Shown here one piece after another: positions 52,966 to 64,000 of a stretch of DNA of 64,000 nt. Made by a program: the position numbers and the translations under genes. The DNA is taken from NCBI GenBank assembly GCA_022494885.1, contig JAGVSM010001194.1, positions 62,001-126,000 of the forward strand. The letters run 5' to 3'. Every line of letters starts with the position of its first letter. Positions within the stretch are counted from its first letter, which is position 1. Below the pieces are notes generated by a model. That model was given only the letters and a program-made list of their open reading frames with translations, ran no database searches and had not been told where the DNA came from. The DNA is from Micrasema longulum (lineage: Eukaryota; Arthropoda; Insecta; Trichoptera; Brachycentridae).

Positions 52966-54907
52966 CATACATCTACATATGTGAACATTTCGATTAAAAC
53001 TATTAGCCATCCACTATCCCATTTTTAAATTATTTTTTATCAGTCATAAAATGTTAAGAATTTGCCATGACTTTAATTATTCTCTTTTTATTTTTAATGT
53101 TCTTAATAATAAAAACTTTTATTTTAACGAAATGAAATAATAGTATTTAAGTTGTTACTACTTTTTAGTTAAAAATAAATTACTTGAGTGACAATGTGAA
53201 ATAAATTAACTGTAGTGGTTTGCCAATAAAGTTATTTTTTTACTTCTTAGGTGGGGTTAGATTAAAATACAAATTTTTAAATATTTGTTTAAAAGGAATA
53301 ACCCGCTAAGCCCCTTTAGAAGCTTGTCAGCAGGTGGGAAATATGATATGGAAGGAAGTTATAAGAAATATGCCACAACACCCTGCCCAATTGAAAAAAT
53401 ATATTTCTTGGTTTTTTTTCTTGCAGTTAGCTGTCTTACCAACTGCACCACGTACCTATCTATAGTGTTGTTATTCTATTCACAATACAAATTAGTTAAT
53501 AAGTATTTTCCCGATGAAATAATACAATTTTTCGAGATAGAAAGTAGCTAGTATCTATTGCCAGTTCTCCTACTACAAAACCAAAATGAAAAGCAAACCA
53601 AACTGTCCATAGAAAAAGCAAGTCAATTTTGAAAGACATTTTAATAATTCATTTCAAAATTATTCTTTTTGACATCCCACCTTACCGCCTACTCATTTTC
53701 AACTAATGTTGGTCATTGCTGATATCATAATAAAAAAAATCGTTGTATTTTTTATAAATTCGGGATTAAAAATAAGTATCCTATTTCACTCCTCACTTCT
53801 CCGACTATCCCTATGCCAAAAATTATGTCAATCGGTCGCCCCGTTGAGACGTGAAGGAAACACAAACAAACAAATAAACATTTTTTCGCATTTACAATAT
53901 TAGGATGGATGGATTTAATAAGTAATTATAACAGTTTTTTTAAAACATTTTTCTAGAACTTTTTACACAGTTACAAAATAATCCTAGAATCGATATTTTT
54001 TTAACGTTGTAAAATTTTTGAAAATTTTCAGACTTTTATTGGAAACAACCTTTCCAAAAAATTCAAATATTTTGAAACCGATAAATAACAAATTATTACA
54101 GATACGAAACAAAAATATCAATGTTATTTAATGTCATTAATATAAGTAGGTACATATTTGATAGTTTTTACTAAGACCCTAATAAATTACATTGCAGTTC
54201 GTCTAATCGTCTAGCGTCACTTTCCCCAAACGTCTTTGATAAGCAATACAGGCATTATCGATAATCATGAATGTCTTTATCAAAGGACCGTGCTGAGATT
54301 ATCATGCCTATTTACATTAGAGGTGAGATTGTATTAGGCGAGTGCGGAATGTTTTCAAAACTATGGATGGACCTTACTAAAGAATGCATTACCTAGCTCT
54401 AGCTTGAGAAATATATACACGACCTTATAATATTACAAACGTAGGTAAGTAATTTACTAAACTGATATCACCAGTTGAGTTTTGCTCGCCGTGCAGAGAC
54501 GATTGTTTCAGTAGATATTACGTTGTAAAATTCGTTTAAGTCGTATGTTTAAATAATATCGTTATATTTTAATTTCTCAAACCATACGCCATTGTTTTCC
54601 TAAGGCATGTGCTATATTTTTCAAATGATCTAATACCGCGTAGATCGTGCAATTACAGTCAGAAATACAATTTTTACAGTGGAAATAACGAGTAAATATT
54701 TGTTTAATAACATGATTCACGTTTAAAATTTCACGCTAAACTTATTTGTTAGCTACGCCTTACGCCCTCCGGCGAAAAGCCTATTCAAGAATGATAACAT
54801 AAAAGATAACCGCTCGATTTTATGATATATTCTACGATAAATTCACCTGTTATCAGAGGGGAGTGCTCATCATACAACTAACTGAATCATACATATTCTG
54901 TTGCAGT
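52966..54907. other. upstream of LRR gene; includes SINE-A
   Basis: AT-rich. A SINE-A copy (minus) lies at about 53295-53455 (AAGCTTGTCAGCAGGTGGGA; TCTTACCAACTGCACCACG). Since the first coding exon of the LRR gene opens after a splice acceptor, its 5' non-coding exon and promoter should lie here or further left; none was identified with confidence. Confidence 0.5.
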
Positions 54908-54934
54908 AGAAAAATATCAGGTTTACAAAATAAA

Positions 54935-55230
54935 ATGAGCGGAAAATCGTCGGGAAACTTCGGCTCCGTTTCGGGAACGGGCAATTTCTGTGCGGTGTTG
55001 TGTGTTTTTCTTGTATTTTCCGGAGCCAGATGTCAAGCTCGGGAGCAGGTCGGTCCGGTAGACATCTGCGATATTTGCGAGTGCAATGCGAGTGACGAGG
55101 ACTTGACGATTTCCTGCGGGAGAGATCTGAGCGAGGAGTTCCCCGCCCTGGACAAGGTGGAGTGGCCAGACAGACCGGCAGACAAAGTCATCGTATCCTT
55201 CGAGGGACTCGGTTTGACTACTGTACAAAA
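54935..55230 (+). CDS. LRR gene coding exon 1
   Basis: The exon itself starts at 54908 after a strong acceptor (CTAACTGAATCATACATATTCTGTTGCAG in full, with a branch-like CTAAC 25 nt upstream), so a 5' UTR exon lies upstream. ATG 54935 is the first methionine before the signal core. Donor GTAAGA at 55231, phase 2. Confidence 0.82.
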
Positions 55231-58200
55231 GTAAGAACATTTTTGTAATTACTAAGAACTAAGCGAAAATACTAAACATGTGTTTTTAGGAGCACAAATT
55301 AAAATTCATAAGTTTTTTATTGTGTATGCATGATAATTGGTAGAATTTCATATTTAAAATTGGTCAGGTATTCAAAATAAAACACATTTATTGGATTTAA
55401 TTCTGCTTTTTTAAAAAAATATATGAGTATGTGACGCGTTTTGTCTAGTCAAAACATTATCAAACTGACTTAAATATTTACAAAGTTTCCTTATATACTA
55501 ACAATAATTTCTGTTTAATGAAACAGGTGTGTAATAGTGTTAATAGTTTGTAGGGGTATTTAACAAGTATTCGGGATTTTTATATAGAACAAGAAAAGTA
55601 AAGCAATTAACACAAGTTGTGTCCGTTTTTTCAAATGAAGAGAACGAGGCGACACAACAAAAAAACAATTTAGTCAATTGTGTATTCTTCTTCATTCTTT
55701 TATAATAAATTTGGACAGAAGGAGTCGTCGAAAATGCTCACATTCACAAAAAAAACGGTTACAACTAATATTTACCAGTTAGCTGGAAAGGCTGCATTGT
55801 AATACATGATTTATTTATTTACTCTTTACATGTCTTTTGAGACGATCAGCGTAGCTATCGAGCAAATAAAACCTCAACCTATCGACCATTTTTCTATTTG
55901 ATCGATTTAGAAAAAAAAACAGAAACGAGGAACTTCAGCCCCACGGGAAATAGACTACGAAAAATGTTTTCTTCCGCGCGGTAAAAATTAGAGCATTAAA
56001 TTATACGGCAAAGTTTCTTGAAGATGCACGAAAAAAAAATATTTCAATAAAAATTAACTACTTCGAACGACGTCACTAGCTCATATGAATCAACCGATGA
56101 TAAGGCCGTGCGTGAAAGATTATCGGTTTACCGTAAGACAACGGACCAATCGGCGGAACTGATCGAAAAGAAGCGGAAGAAAACCAACTTGAGACGCCAC
56201 ACGCGGAGTAATTTCAGAAATACGCAACTTTAAAAAATCATAACGCTGATAATAAGATGCATAAAAAATTTAAAAATATATTTTTGGCTTAATTTAAATT
56301 GTCTTTTAACAAATAAAAATAGACACTGAACTTCCTTATTTCCTATGTTTATTGTCAAATAGATAAATAATTATTTTTTTGTACCACAACAGCCCAAAAA
56401 GCCCTATCACAGTGGTGAATTAGGACAAAACATAAGAATTTGTAGTTTTAGGATTCCGGTCCGTGGGTGAGGCATGTGTCTCAGCCATTAAGTACACCGC
56501 AGAGGCCGCCGAGATAATATTTATTAAAGATATTTTAATGGTTATGTCCGTTAGTTAACTTTTTTTTTAATGAACGTCATTTTAAGGCAATAACGAGTGA
56601 GAACATGAGTAACTTATAGTAATATCGTAAATATTTGGTTTGTTACATTGTCGTGACTAGTTTTTTTCCTTACTATGCAGTTTTGAAAAAATATCAACGG
56701 CCAAACAGAACATTTCGGCTGATAAAAGAACCGAGGCCGGAGTCAAATTATTTTTAAAATCACGGAATAGAAACGCTTTTAAATTTCCCGCTATAGATTG
56801 ACATTTCCTTAAGCTAGGGTTTCCTAGGACAGCGATGCCCGTATCTTTACGGCCGTAGTGCACGGTGATGCGGTGGACAGCCGTCGTAACGGTGACTAGA
56901 GAGTTGTTTCCTAGGAAAACGGTGTTGACAACACCGTTAAAAAATAAAACCACTCTCTAGCAACCTCTACGACGGCTGTCCACCGCATCACCGTTCACTA
57001 CGGCCGTAAAGATACGGGCACCGCTGTCCTAGGAAACCCTAGCTTTAGCGTGCCGGAAATCTAGAAATGACGTATTAACGTCCTGTCAAAGCATAATATT
57101 TCGAAGATAAACAATAAAAACCTTTTTTAATACTACGTATATATATTTGAAAGAGTTTTTTAGTGAAAAATACATCAATCGGTCGTTTGATTTTCAAAAT
57201 CATGTACCTAAAACTATTGTTCTTATTAGAATGATATTGGGAAATACAATGTAGATAGATACCTCCCTAGACGCGATTTTTATCAAAATTGCTATTTATT
57301 AAGTACCTACCTACTGAAATTTTCGGTTATTATTTGGAAAGACAATAAATCAATTACGTTACAAGTAACGTTATGCCACAAATTCAGCTCAATGATTATA
57401 TTTCAATACTTGATGTAAAAATGACACCGTGTTAATCATGCTCACACAGTAACAATAATATATGAAAAACGAAACATTTCTTATTTTCCGGACAAAAGGG
57501 TCTATTAGATTCTAGAAGGAAATCGGTCAGAAATTTCTATAATATCACAAATAATAAAATGTAGCAAATCGAAAATCACTTTGTACATAAATATTAATAA
57601 ATATTATCGTTTTAAATTAGGTGCATTTTTATTATAGAATTATATTATGAGATTAGGGGCATTTTAGAAAAACAAAACGTTTTGAATCGGGTATTGTAGC
57701 TAATGCTGTGAACTCGCAGATCGGTGGCCTGAGATTCGAATTTCGCTCTACTACAACTTGATTCCTATTTTCTTACCAGTTCAAGATGGCCGCAAAATTA
57801 GAATATTTAGGGAAGATTAGATGGTAGAATAATTTGTAGAGTCATTTACTATTTATCCATATTGTGTTAAAAGTCTCATTATTGTTTTTTGCGATTTTAT
57901 TTGTATGATTAAATTTTCGTTTGTATTTCTTTACTTTGAGTTTAGACGTTTAAACTTACTTGTGTATATTTTCCAAAATATAAAAGCTCGCTTACGGTTT
58001 TTAAAACATAAAATAAAATGTTCGAGTTTTCCGATGCCTTCCTATTTCCTATTGTAAAACGAAACGCGTCTCGCATTAAACTGCGTATTTTTGTGGGTAA
58101 TATTATCATAATATCCTTTTCCGCACCCAGTGGTGCATAGGACATTGGTAAATCAAATGCGGCGTATTTCGATCATATATGCTATATGAAGGTTAGATGA

Positions 58201-61200
58201 TCAGTCTTACGCTTCAAGTGCCAGTCCAGGAACAGTTAAACATTGCAGTTTGACAGACGCCGTGGCGTAGGCGGTTAGACAATCAACTGTCAAACTGGCG
58301 TCGCAGGTTCGAATCCCGCCAATTGCAAGAAAAAAAAGAAATATTTTTTTCCTAATTGGTCTGGGTTTTTATTTATATAACACTTTATATATCATATATA
58401 AGGGCGAGCATATTGCCTTAAGGTGTTGTGGTGTATTTTTAAATCTTCCTTCCATATCCTCTCCTTCCCACCTGCTGACAAGTCTCTAAAATAAAATCTT
58501 AGCGGTTAATTGCTTTAAATAAAAACGACCTTTAAAACCATTATTGATATATCGTTCATCCTCCCAGGAATCGAACCTGGGACCTCATGCAATAATGGTA
58601 GGCGAACGCGCCAACTACTCCACAATGAGGCGGACTTATCTCCTACAGCTATCGAGTCGAAAATCTTTGCCTAGGGTGCTGGTTCTATTTCACTCACAGC
58701 TGTATACTTCATCTGCCTGGACACAGAGAAATTTTAAACTGATATTAAACAGAGATAAATAACTTTTTCGAGAAGGAAGTTTGAAATTTATTCATAAGTT
58801 AGCCACTGATATCATTGTAGGCAAATAACTAAAACATGAAAAAAATTATAATAAACATAGACACAATACGAGAATATCAGAACAATATCACAAAGTACAA
58901 CATTCCAAAACAAAACAAGGACAATTAAGACTAATAAATTGGGGACTGAAATTATACAATAAACTACCAGACAAAACTAAACAAAAGGCGTAAAAAATAT
59001 AATTATCAACAACATAATAAATAAAATATTATACATTATTTTTCTAAAATGAATGTAATAATAAATAAATAAATTTCAAATAAAAAAAATAAAATTTGAG
59101 GCATTTTTCCTGTGACCGACTGATTGGAATGTTTTAGGTTGGCTCGCAACGACCGCGTGGTGTTCCTAAGCTTCAGCAACAACGCCATCCGCGGCATCTG
59201 GCCGAGGGCCTTCGGGGACGTCGCGGGGCTGCAGCAGCTGCGCCTCGCGCACAACTCGCTGGCCGAGGTCACCCCCGACATCTTCCAGGGGCTCGCCGCC
59301 CTCCGGGAACTCGACTTCTCCTACAACAAGCTCAGTGACTTTAACCCGCTGGACTTCGTGGAGTTGACAAACCTCGAGACTTTAATTCTCAGAGGAAACA
59401 AGCTAACTAAGGTGGGTATTGAATGAGGACGTTCAGTGATTTTTTTTTTTGCTTTTTGCAGAAGTTCTGAATTCGATTCTCGATAAGATCACAATAATTG
59501 AATTTAATTTTTTACTAGCCTCACTGTTTTCGATATCCCGAGTGTTCTGAGTAGTAAACTTGGATAGTTAGGACTAATTTATTTTTTCTTCTACTATTCT
59601 CGAGATGCTGGGTCTAGTTCCTGGCAGGGTGAATATAAAATATTGATTTTAAACCACCTCACCTTCATGTAACAGAGGACCGAAATATGTTGTATTTGGT
59701 TTAAAATGCAGTGCCTGGTGGTGGGATGATAATGATATAAATAAATACATTTTACCATTTGTTTCACTGAAATATTGTAATACGCCAATACTTCTACCAC
59801 TTGTTAGTATTGAAACAAATCTGTGAAATAATTACAGATCCCCGTTGAAGCTCTCTCGAACCTCCCCTCTCTTCAAGAATTGGACTTGAGTGAGAACCGA
59901 TTATTCGAGTTGAACTTTGGACAACCAGCAGACCCTGCCTATATACTGAGAAATCTCAAGTTCTTACAGTTGAGTTTGAACAAGGTGACAGTTGTAACAA
60001 AGACTGCATTTCAACAGGCACATAAATTGTAAGTTTATGCATTCTTTTCTTTATACGAGTATCTAAGTAGATTTGTCAGCCTCGTGGCGTAGTGATTAGT
60101 GCATCTAGCTACCATGCATGATATCCTAGATTCGATTCCTGATAGGGTGATATAAATAATCAACATTTTAAGTATTTTTTCCGTATCATTCCCTTTCCGC
60201 ACCTAATAGTGCATAGGGCCCTGCATTGGTACAGTAATTGCAGTGTATCTTGATAATTTTATTGTTACATGAAGGTAAGATGATCACTTTTACACTTCAG
60301 GTACCAGTCTAGGGACTATGAAATATTCTAGTATGAAAACACCCTTTGAAATCAGTATTTTATATCAACCATATCGGGAATCAAACCCGAGACCAAATGC
60401 ATGGTAAGCAAACGCGCTGGCCATTACACCACGAGGCTGACAATTCTTGATTTTTTCCCTATAACATTTCATTATTTTCCTAGACTGATATTTGCCTCTC
60501 AATCATATTATATCGATATTTATAATATAATGTTTAAAACAATAACTAACAAACTTTGTGGGATATTATTAATCGATAAATTAAAATAAATTTATTATGT
60601 TGTTTATGTACCACTTCAGTTTTTAATTATATTGAATAACCAACTAATTTCGCCAAAAACCTCTGTCTTCTTCATAGTCTTATTTTGTACATATCTGCTC
60701 TCCCTAAACTCACACATATTTTTTTGTTTTGCGGAAACTAAGTAGTGTGTATTAAATTTAATTAAAAAATAAAGTGGTAAATTTTAACAAAATTTCAATC
60801 TATTAATTTATAGTATGAGTTGTAGGAAAATAATCAACTTTTGGTTTTAATGTTACTAAATGTTCTTATATTTAAATAATTACACAGCTATATATACACA
60901 ACAGTAAAACTACCTCCACATAGTGTCAGGAACGTTAACTTGAATGTGAACCTAGTTGTGGTCCTGAGGTAGTGTTGCATACTCACGGATCAGAGGTCTG
61001 AGTTTCGAACCCCGCTCGACCGTAACTTGATTATCATTTTCAAATAGTGAGTTATTTACAACTTGTGGAAAATGCCCCCAAAATTAGAATATTTGGGAAA
61101 ATCATAAAAATGCAAATATTAAATAAAAATATAAAAAAATTGATAGCCTTATTGAGATTTATTTTCATAAAATGTTAAGCCCATAAACACATTCATACAC

Positions 61201-63914
61201 TTTTACATTCATATAAATTATATGAAATATAAATAAATACATACATAATATGCAATTCAAGAAACGCAGTATGTCGAAATAAACTAATGTGCAGTATTTA
61301 AGAAAAATAGAAGGTTTAGAAAAATACATAATATAAAGTTTTGAGAGGCTGTAGCACATATGGTTAATCGGTCAACTGTGGAACTGGCATTGCAGGTTTG
61401 ATTCCCGCCAGTTGCAAGATAAAAATCCAACATAGATGTTTTCTCAATTGGTCTGGGTGCTGTGGTGTATTATCCATAACTTCCATACCCTCTCTTTCCA
61501 ACCTACTGACAAGCCTCTAGAATAGAGGCTTAGCGAGTTATTCCTTAAATATAGATTATGCTGTATATGAGAGAAAATGCTATATAAGATATTAAACATA
61601 AAAAAGGAGATAAATAAATAAAATGGAAAAAAATGCAACTTATAGAAATACAGTATCAAAATACATTTGAAACAGATAGGTACATAATATTAAAATATAA
61701 TATAATATAAGCAGTTTTTTAATTAATCTAATTGCTTTATGAATAAACAAAACAGTCTGTCAATGTTAATTTCTGCAAAGCGAACATAAACATTTCTAAT
61801 TATACGTAGAGATACTACAAAGTGTAAGGCTGGTCAGATTCTCTCCTTTAAAATTACAAACAATAGAGCCTACTGTGATGGTGTACCAATGCAGTTTCCT
61901 ATCCACCATTAAGAATTATGAATGAGATGTATCCCAAATATATATTTTATTTCTTCAGGGAGTATTTAGATTTGTCCGACAACACAATAGCCTCAATCGA
62001 AGATGACACCTTCAGCGACTGCTCTTCCCTGAAAGAGTTGCTCCTCGCCCACAACAGTCTGGCGGGGCTGAGCTCCCTGCCCTCCTCCCTGCTGCGCTTG
62101 TCCCTGCGCCACAACTCCATCACGTCCTGGCCGCAGCTCCCCGATAGTCTGCAGGAGCTGGACTTCTCCAAGAACCAATTGACAGAGATTTACAATGAAA
62201 AATCAATCTCGCTCAATTCACTACAAGTAAGAATGATTTGTTGAATAAATAAAACATAATGTGGGAAGAACCTCAGATGTACAAGTATTTATATTATATT
62301 ATTTACTTGTTCTCGAAATGTTTAATAATAATTTGCCGTATTCTACAGAATTGCAAAGCAGGTTTCCATAAAGGGCATCTTTTTATGCCCATGGAGACCC
62401 TTATATTACAAAATAATATTCAAAATAAATAAATACAAAATAATATGTTCAAAGAAGGTCTAATACTTGTTAAGATCTTCATTATAGAACTCTCAAAAAT
62501 GAGAATCAAAGTAAAATAAGCATAGTTTTCTGTTATAAATTCAACATTTACCGCTTCTGTATTTACCACTTTACAAAACTGCGAAACAAACCTTCAAATA
62601 CTGACTTTGGACTTCCTGTATGATAACTAAAAATTATTTCTCTAATGTGTCAGTTGTAAGTAAATGGACTGAATAAGTCCGTAAATAAATAGATAAATTT
62701 TAGTTTCATAATTATTTTTTTCTCCTTTTTTAGGGCCTTTTACCAAAACATGATAACATCAACCAAAAACAAGATAAATTTATTTACAATAAACATAAGA
62801 ACAACACAAACAGAAAGGAATAACAGTATAGACACAAACAATAGACAAAAAATATATATGTACAAGAATAACTTGTAAAAATAAACATATACCTAACTAA
62901 ACTAACAAAATTCCTAAAAGATAAAACTCAATAACTAGAAAATTTACAACAAAATAATCAAAATAATAACAAACATAATCTTATAATTCTTTCAGGTAAT
63001 GAACATATCGGGCAATATGCTGTCATCTATGGAGATAACTCGGCCACTCCCAGAACTACATATTCTGGACATCTCCTACAACCATTTCCAAAACGTTCCG
63101 GCAGTTCTGAGTACTGCCACATTCCCTTCTCTCGACATTTTCATCGTCGACGGAAACCCCATGAAGAAACTCATTTTCCCGAGTGAAATAGAGTTGAAGA
63201 TGATCTCAGCAAACTTCCTGAGTGAAGTGAGCAGTATAGATGCATCGTCTTTTGTTAAAGTTCGAGGAAAAACTAGCCCGGACCTAACTGAGGAGTTATC
63301 CTCAATCTGTGTGGATCTGAGTATCTCAAACTGTCAGAGTTTGCATATTGTTCATGAAAACTCCTTTCAAGGGATTAAACTGTGCCATGTAAGTATTAAA
63401 TAATGTTATCATCATGACTAATGACTTCATCATTATTAACATTAACTTATATCCATCTATGCATCGGTGATGGCAGTCTAAGGACTATGAAATATTGCAG
63501 TGAAAAAGCACCCTTTCTAATAAATATTTTGTTTGTAACGGACCTCATGCATGATAGTCAAACACACTTCATCATGCTAACCAACTACGAGACAGACATA
63601 AGGGGGTCTAAGGCCTGTAGAATATAAGATAACAATAGTCTTTTTATTCTTATAATATATGCATGGATCTTAAATATTTTAAAAAACAATTACATTTCTA
63701 GTATTCTTATCAATTGATGATTTGGATTTCAGCTAGATCTCAGTAACAATAACCTCACAAGTTTGTCTGAGAACGTAGCGGACTGGGACAGTATGACGCG
63801 GGGAGTGAACTTACAAAACAATCCGTGGGATTGTGAATGTTCCCTGCAGTGGATGCTGGACCGACTTCTCAAAAAGCTTTACACTGAGCACCCCATCTAC
63901 CTACACGAGTTGAG
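54935..63914 (+). CDS. leucine-rich repeat secreted/surface protein, 3' end beyond window
   Basis: Six coding exons (listed separately) give 534 codons in one frame, and the gene continues past the window. Residues 18-28 form a hydrophobic signal core (FCAVLCVFLVF), with likely cleavage near residues 33-35. Cys45, 48, 50 and 61 look like an LRR N-cap. From residue ~100 about a dozen LRRs follow (VVFLSFSNNAIRGIWP, LQQLRLAHNSLAEV, LRELDFSYNKLSDF, LQELDLSENRLFEL, LEYLDLSDNTIASI, LHILDISYNHFQNV). Near residues 503-515 NNPWDCECSLQWML begins the LRR C-cap. Such proteins act in adhesion or signalling outside the cell. Whether it has a transmembrane or TIR domain cannot be told, as the C-terminus is missing. 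I do not assign an orthologue. Confidence 0.88.
55920..56240 (+). repeat. dispersed repeat E in LRR intron 1
   Basis: Best-preserved copy: GAGGAACTTCAGCCCCACGG, TAAAAATTAGAGCATTAAA, CACACGCGGAGTAATTTCAG. Confidence 0.65.
56380..56512 (-). mobile_element. SINE-C copy in LRR intron 1
   Basis: ACCACAACAGCCCAAAAAGC at left; CCGCAGAGGCCGCC at right (complement of the tRNA-like head); box B diverged. Confidence 0.6.
56812..57044. mobile_element. palindromic Harbinger-like MITE
   Basis: TTA stands on each side (56809-56811 and 57045-57047), fitting the 3-bp target duplication of PIF/Harbinger. The two arms, starting AGCTAGGGTTTCCTAGGACA and ending in its complement, pair over about 90 bp with few mismatches (e.g. 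GGACAGCCGTCGTA against ACGACGGCTGTCC). One arm carries an extra small hairpin ACGGTGTT/AACACCGT. Confidence 0.75.
57700..57840 (+). mobile_element. SINE-D copy in LRR intron 1
   Basis: GTGAACTCGCAGATCGGTGG, box B-like GAGATTCGAATTTCG, CAACTTGATTCC, then a shortened body. Confidence 0.65.
58110..58735 (-). mobile_element. SINE-B interrupted by SINE-A
   Basis: Left part CCGCACCCAGTGGTGCATAG to AACATTGCAGTTT; right part AACCATTATTGATATATC, box B complement CAGGAATCGAACCTGG, head and leader up to CTGCCTGGACAC. A plus-strand SINE-A fills the gap. Confidence 0.75.
58253..58512 (+). mobile_element. SINE-A nested in SINE-B
   Basis: Head GCCGTGGCGTAGGCGGTTAG, box B GGTTCGAATCCC (perfect match to GGTTCGANNCC), body CTAATTGGTCTGGG and tail CCACCTGCTGACAAGTCTC. 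Confidence 0.8.
58830..59080 (+). mobile_element. LINE 3' tail fragment in LRR intron 1
   Basis: Homologous to 20990-21235: AATATCAGAACAATATCA, then LINWGLKLYNKLPDKTKQK coding remnant, ending AATAAATTTCAAATAAAA. It stops only about 50 bp before exon 2. Confidence 0.65.
59138..59411 (+). CDS. LRR gene coding exon 2
   Basis: Acceptor GGAATGTTTTAG; LARNDRVVFLSFSNNAIRG to LILRGNKLTK; very GC-rich. Donor GTGGGT at 59412, phase 0. The preceding intron is 3.9 kb and full of transposon copies. Confidence 0.9.
59600..59740 (+). mobile_element. diverged SINE-B in LRR intron 2
   Basis: CTGGGTCTAGTTCCTGGCAG, CTCACCTTCATGTAACAGAG and a GATAAT tail; weak but in the right order. Confidence 0.45.
59838..60028 (+). 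CDS. LRR gene coding exon 3
   Basis: Acceptor GAAATAATTACAG; IPVEALSNLPSLQELDLSEN and LRNLKFLQLSLNKVTVV. Donor GTAAGT at 60029, phase 2. GC content returns to moderate. Confidence 0.9.
60070..60450. mobile_element. inverted SINE-B pair in LRR intron 3
   Basis: A plus-strand head (60070-60160: CAGCCTCGTGGCGTAGTGAT, box B-like GATTCGATTCC) stands next to a minus-strand near-complete copy (60180-60450: CCGCACCTAATAGTGCATAG to CACCACGAGGCTGAC). The two heads, at opposite ends, could pair in the transcript. Confidence 0.7.
60960..61130 (+). mobile_element. SINE-D copy in LRR intron 3
   Basis: GTAGTGTTGCATACTCACGG, box B-like GTTTCGAACCCCG, ATAGTGAGTTATTTACAAC, GGGAAAATCATAAAAATGC. Confidence 0.75.
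61340..61550 (+). mobile_element. SINE-A copy in LRR intron 3
   Basis: Head GCTGTAGCACATATGGTTAA, box B-like GGTTTGATTCCC, CAATTGGTCTGGG and tail CCTACTGACAAGCCTC. Confidence 0.75.
61959..62226 (+). CDS. LRR gene coding exon 4
   Basis: Acceptor TATTTTATTTCTTCAG; EYLDLSDNTIASIEDDTF, LKELLLAHNSLAGL, LQELDFSKNQLTEI. Donor GTAAGA at 62227, phase 0. Confidence 0.9.
62227..62995. other. LRR intron 4
   Basis: AT-rich intron. No repeat family from elsewhere in the window is clearly present. Confidence 0.45.
62996..63388 (+). CDS. LRR gene coding exon 5
   Basis: Acceptor TAATTCTTTCAG; VMNISGNMLSSMEITRPL, LHILDISYNHFQNVP, then a less regular stretch with two cysteines (SICVDLSISNC) that may be an LRR island break. 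Donor GTAAGT at 63389, phase 0. Confidence 0.9.
63465..63605 (-). mobile_element. SINE-B fragment in LRR intron 5
   Basis: GCAGTCTAAGGACTATGAAA, AAAAGCACCC, then decayed head complement (CTAACCAACTACGAGACAGA). Confidence 0.55.
63733..63914 (+). CDS. LRR gene coding exon 6, last in window
   Basis: Acceptor GATTTGGATTTCAG; LDLSNNNLTSLSENV, then NPWDCECSLQWMLDRLLKK. Donor GTACTA at 63915, phase 2, so the C-cap is completed beyond the window. Confidence 0.88.
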
Positions 63915-64000
63915 GTACTAAAGGACTTGTTAAAAAAACAGTAGAAAGTAATTAAAAGCATTGTTGTTATTATGGCTTTTTTATAATGGTAACAATTTAA

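Noticed and set aside
61947..62178. two minus-strand frames
   Set aside because: Shadows of LRR exon 4.
1..64000. CRISPR arrays, operons, ribosome binding sites, bacterial contamination
   Set aside because: No regular spacer arrays; GT-AG introns, SINEs and LINEs throughout show a eukaryotic nuclear sequence.

Overview
This window looks like insect nuclear DNA. It is AT-rich, both clear genes are split by GT-AG introns, and most of the rest is made of eukaryotic transposon remnants (CR1/L2/jockey-like and RTE-like LINEs, Penelope-like elements, tRNA-derived SINEs, Tc1/mariner-, hAT- and Harbinger-like MITEs). A moth or butterfly would fit, but nothing in the sequence fixes the order. No prokaryotic features were seen.

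Layout. Positions 1 to about 34.9 kb hold no gene I can defend. They are layered repeats: 3' ends of several LINEs, two copies of one RTE-like LINE tail (13.2 and 16.7 kb), a Penelope-like element with a broken GIY-YIG reading frame (30.7-31.5 kb) followed by a good hammerhead ribozyme motif (31.6 kb), several MITE families and two large fold-back structures. At 34.9-36.1 kb there is a candidate divergent promoter region. A short minus-strand first exon (8 codons, then GTAAGT) points left, and the plus-strand acyl-CoA dehydrogenase gene points right. A cluster of TGACA pentamers lies between them.

The first clear gene (36114-45776, nine coding exons, 414 codons plus stop) encodes a mitochondrial short-chain acyl-CoA dehydrogenase-like protein. 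All splice phases join in one open frame. Two things are odd. The catalytic glutamate of the usual YEGT motif is glycine here, with no substitute glutamate at the alternative position used by IVD/LCAD. Exon 3 also ends in a weak donor that sits 4 nt before a stronger one which would create an immediate stop. Its introns hold SINEs, a 1.1 kb TIR element, a LINE tail and an antisense hammerhead motif.

The second gene starts near 54.9 kb and runs off the right edge (last exon seen ends at 63914). It encodes a secreted or cell-surface leucine-rich-repeat protein with a signal peptide, a cysteine-rich N-cap, about a dozen LRRs and the start of an LRR C-terminal cap. Between the two genes lie a hAT-like MITE with an 8-bp target duplication, a CpG-rich inverted pair of about 380-bp elements (50.1-50.9 kb) and more SINE/LINE debris.

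SINE names A, B, C, D and F, and repeat E, are my own labels for families recognised by comparing copies within this window. Repeat boundaries are by eye and approximate unless a target duplication is given.
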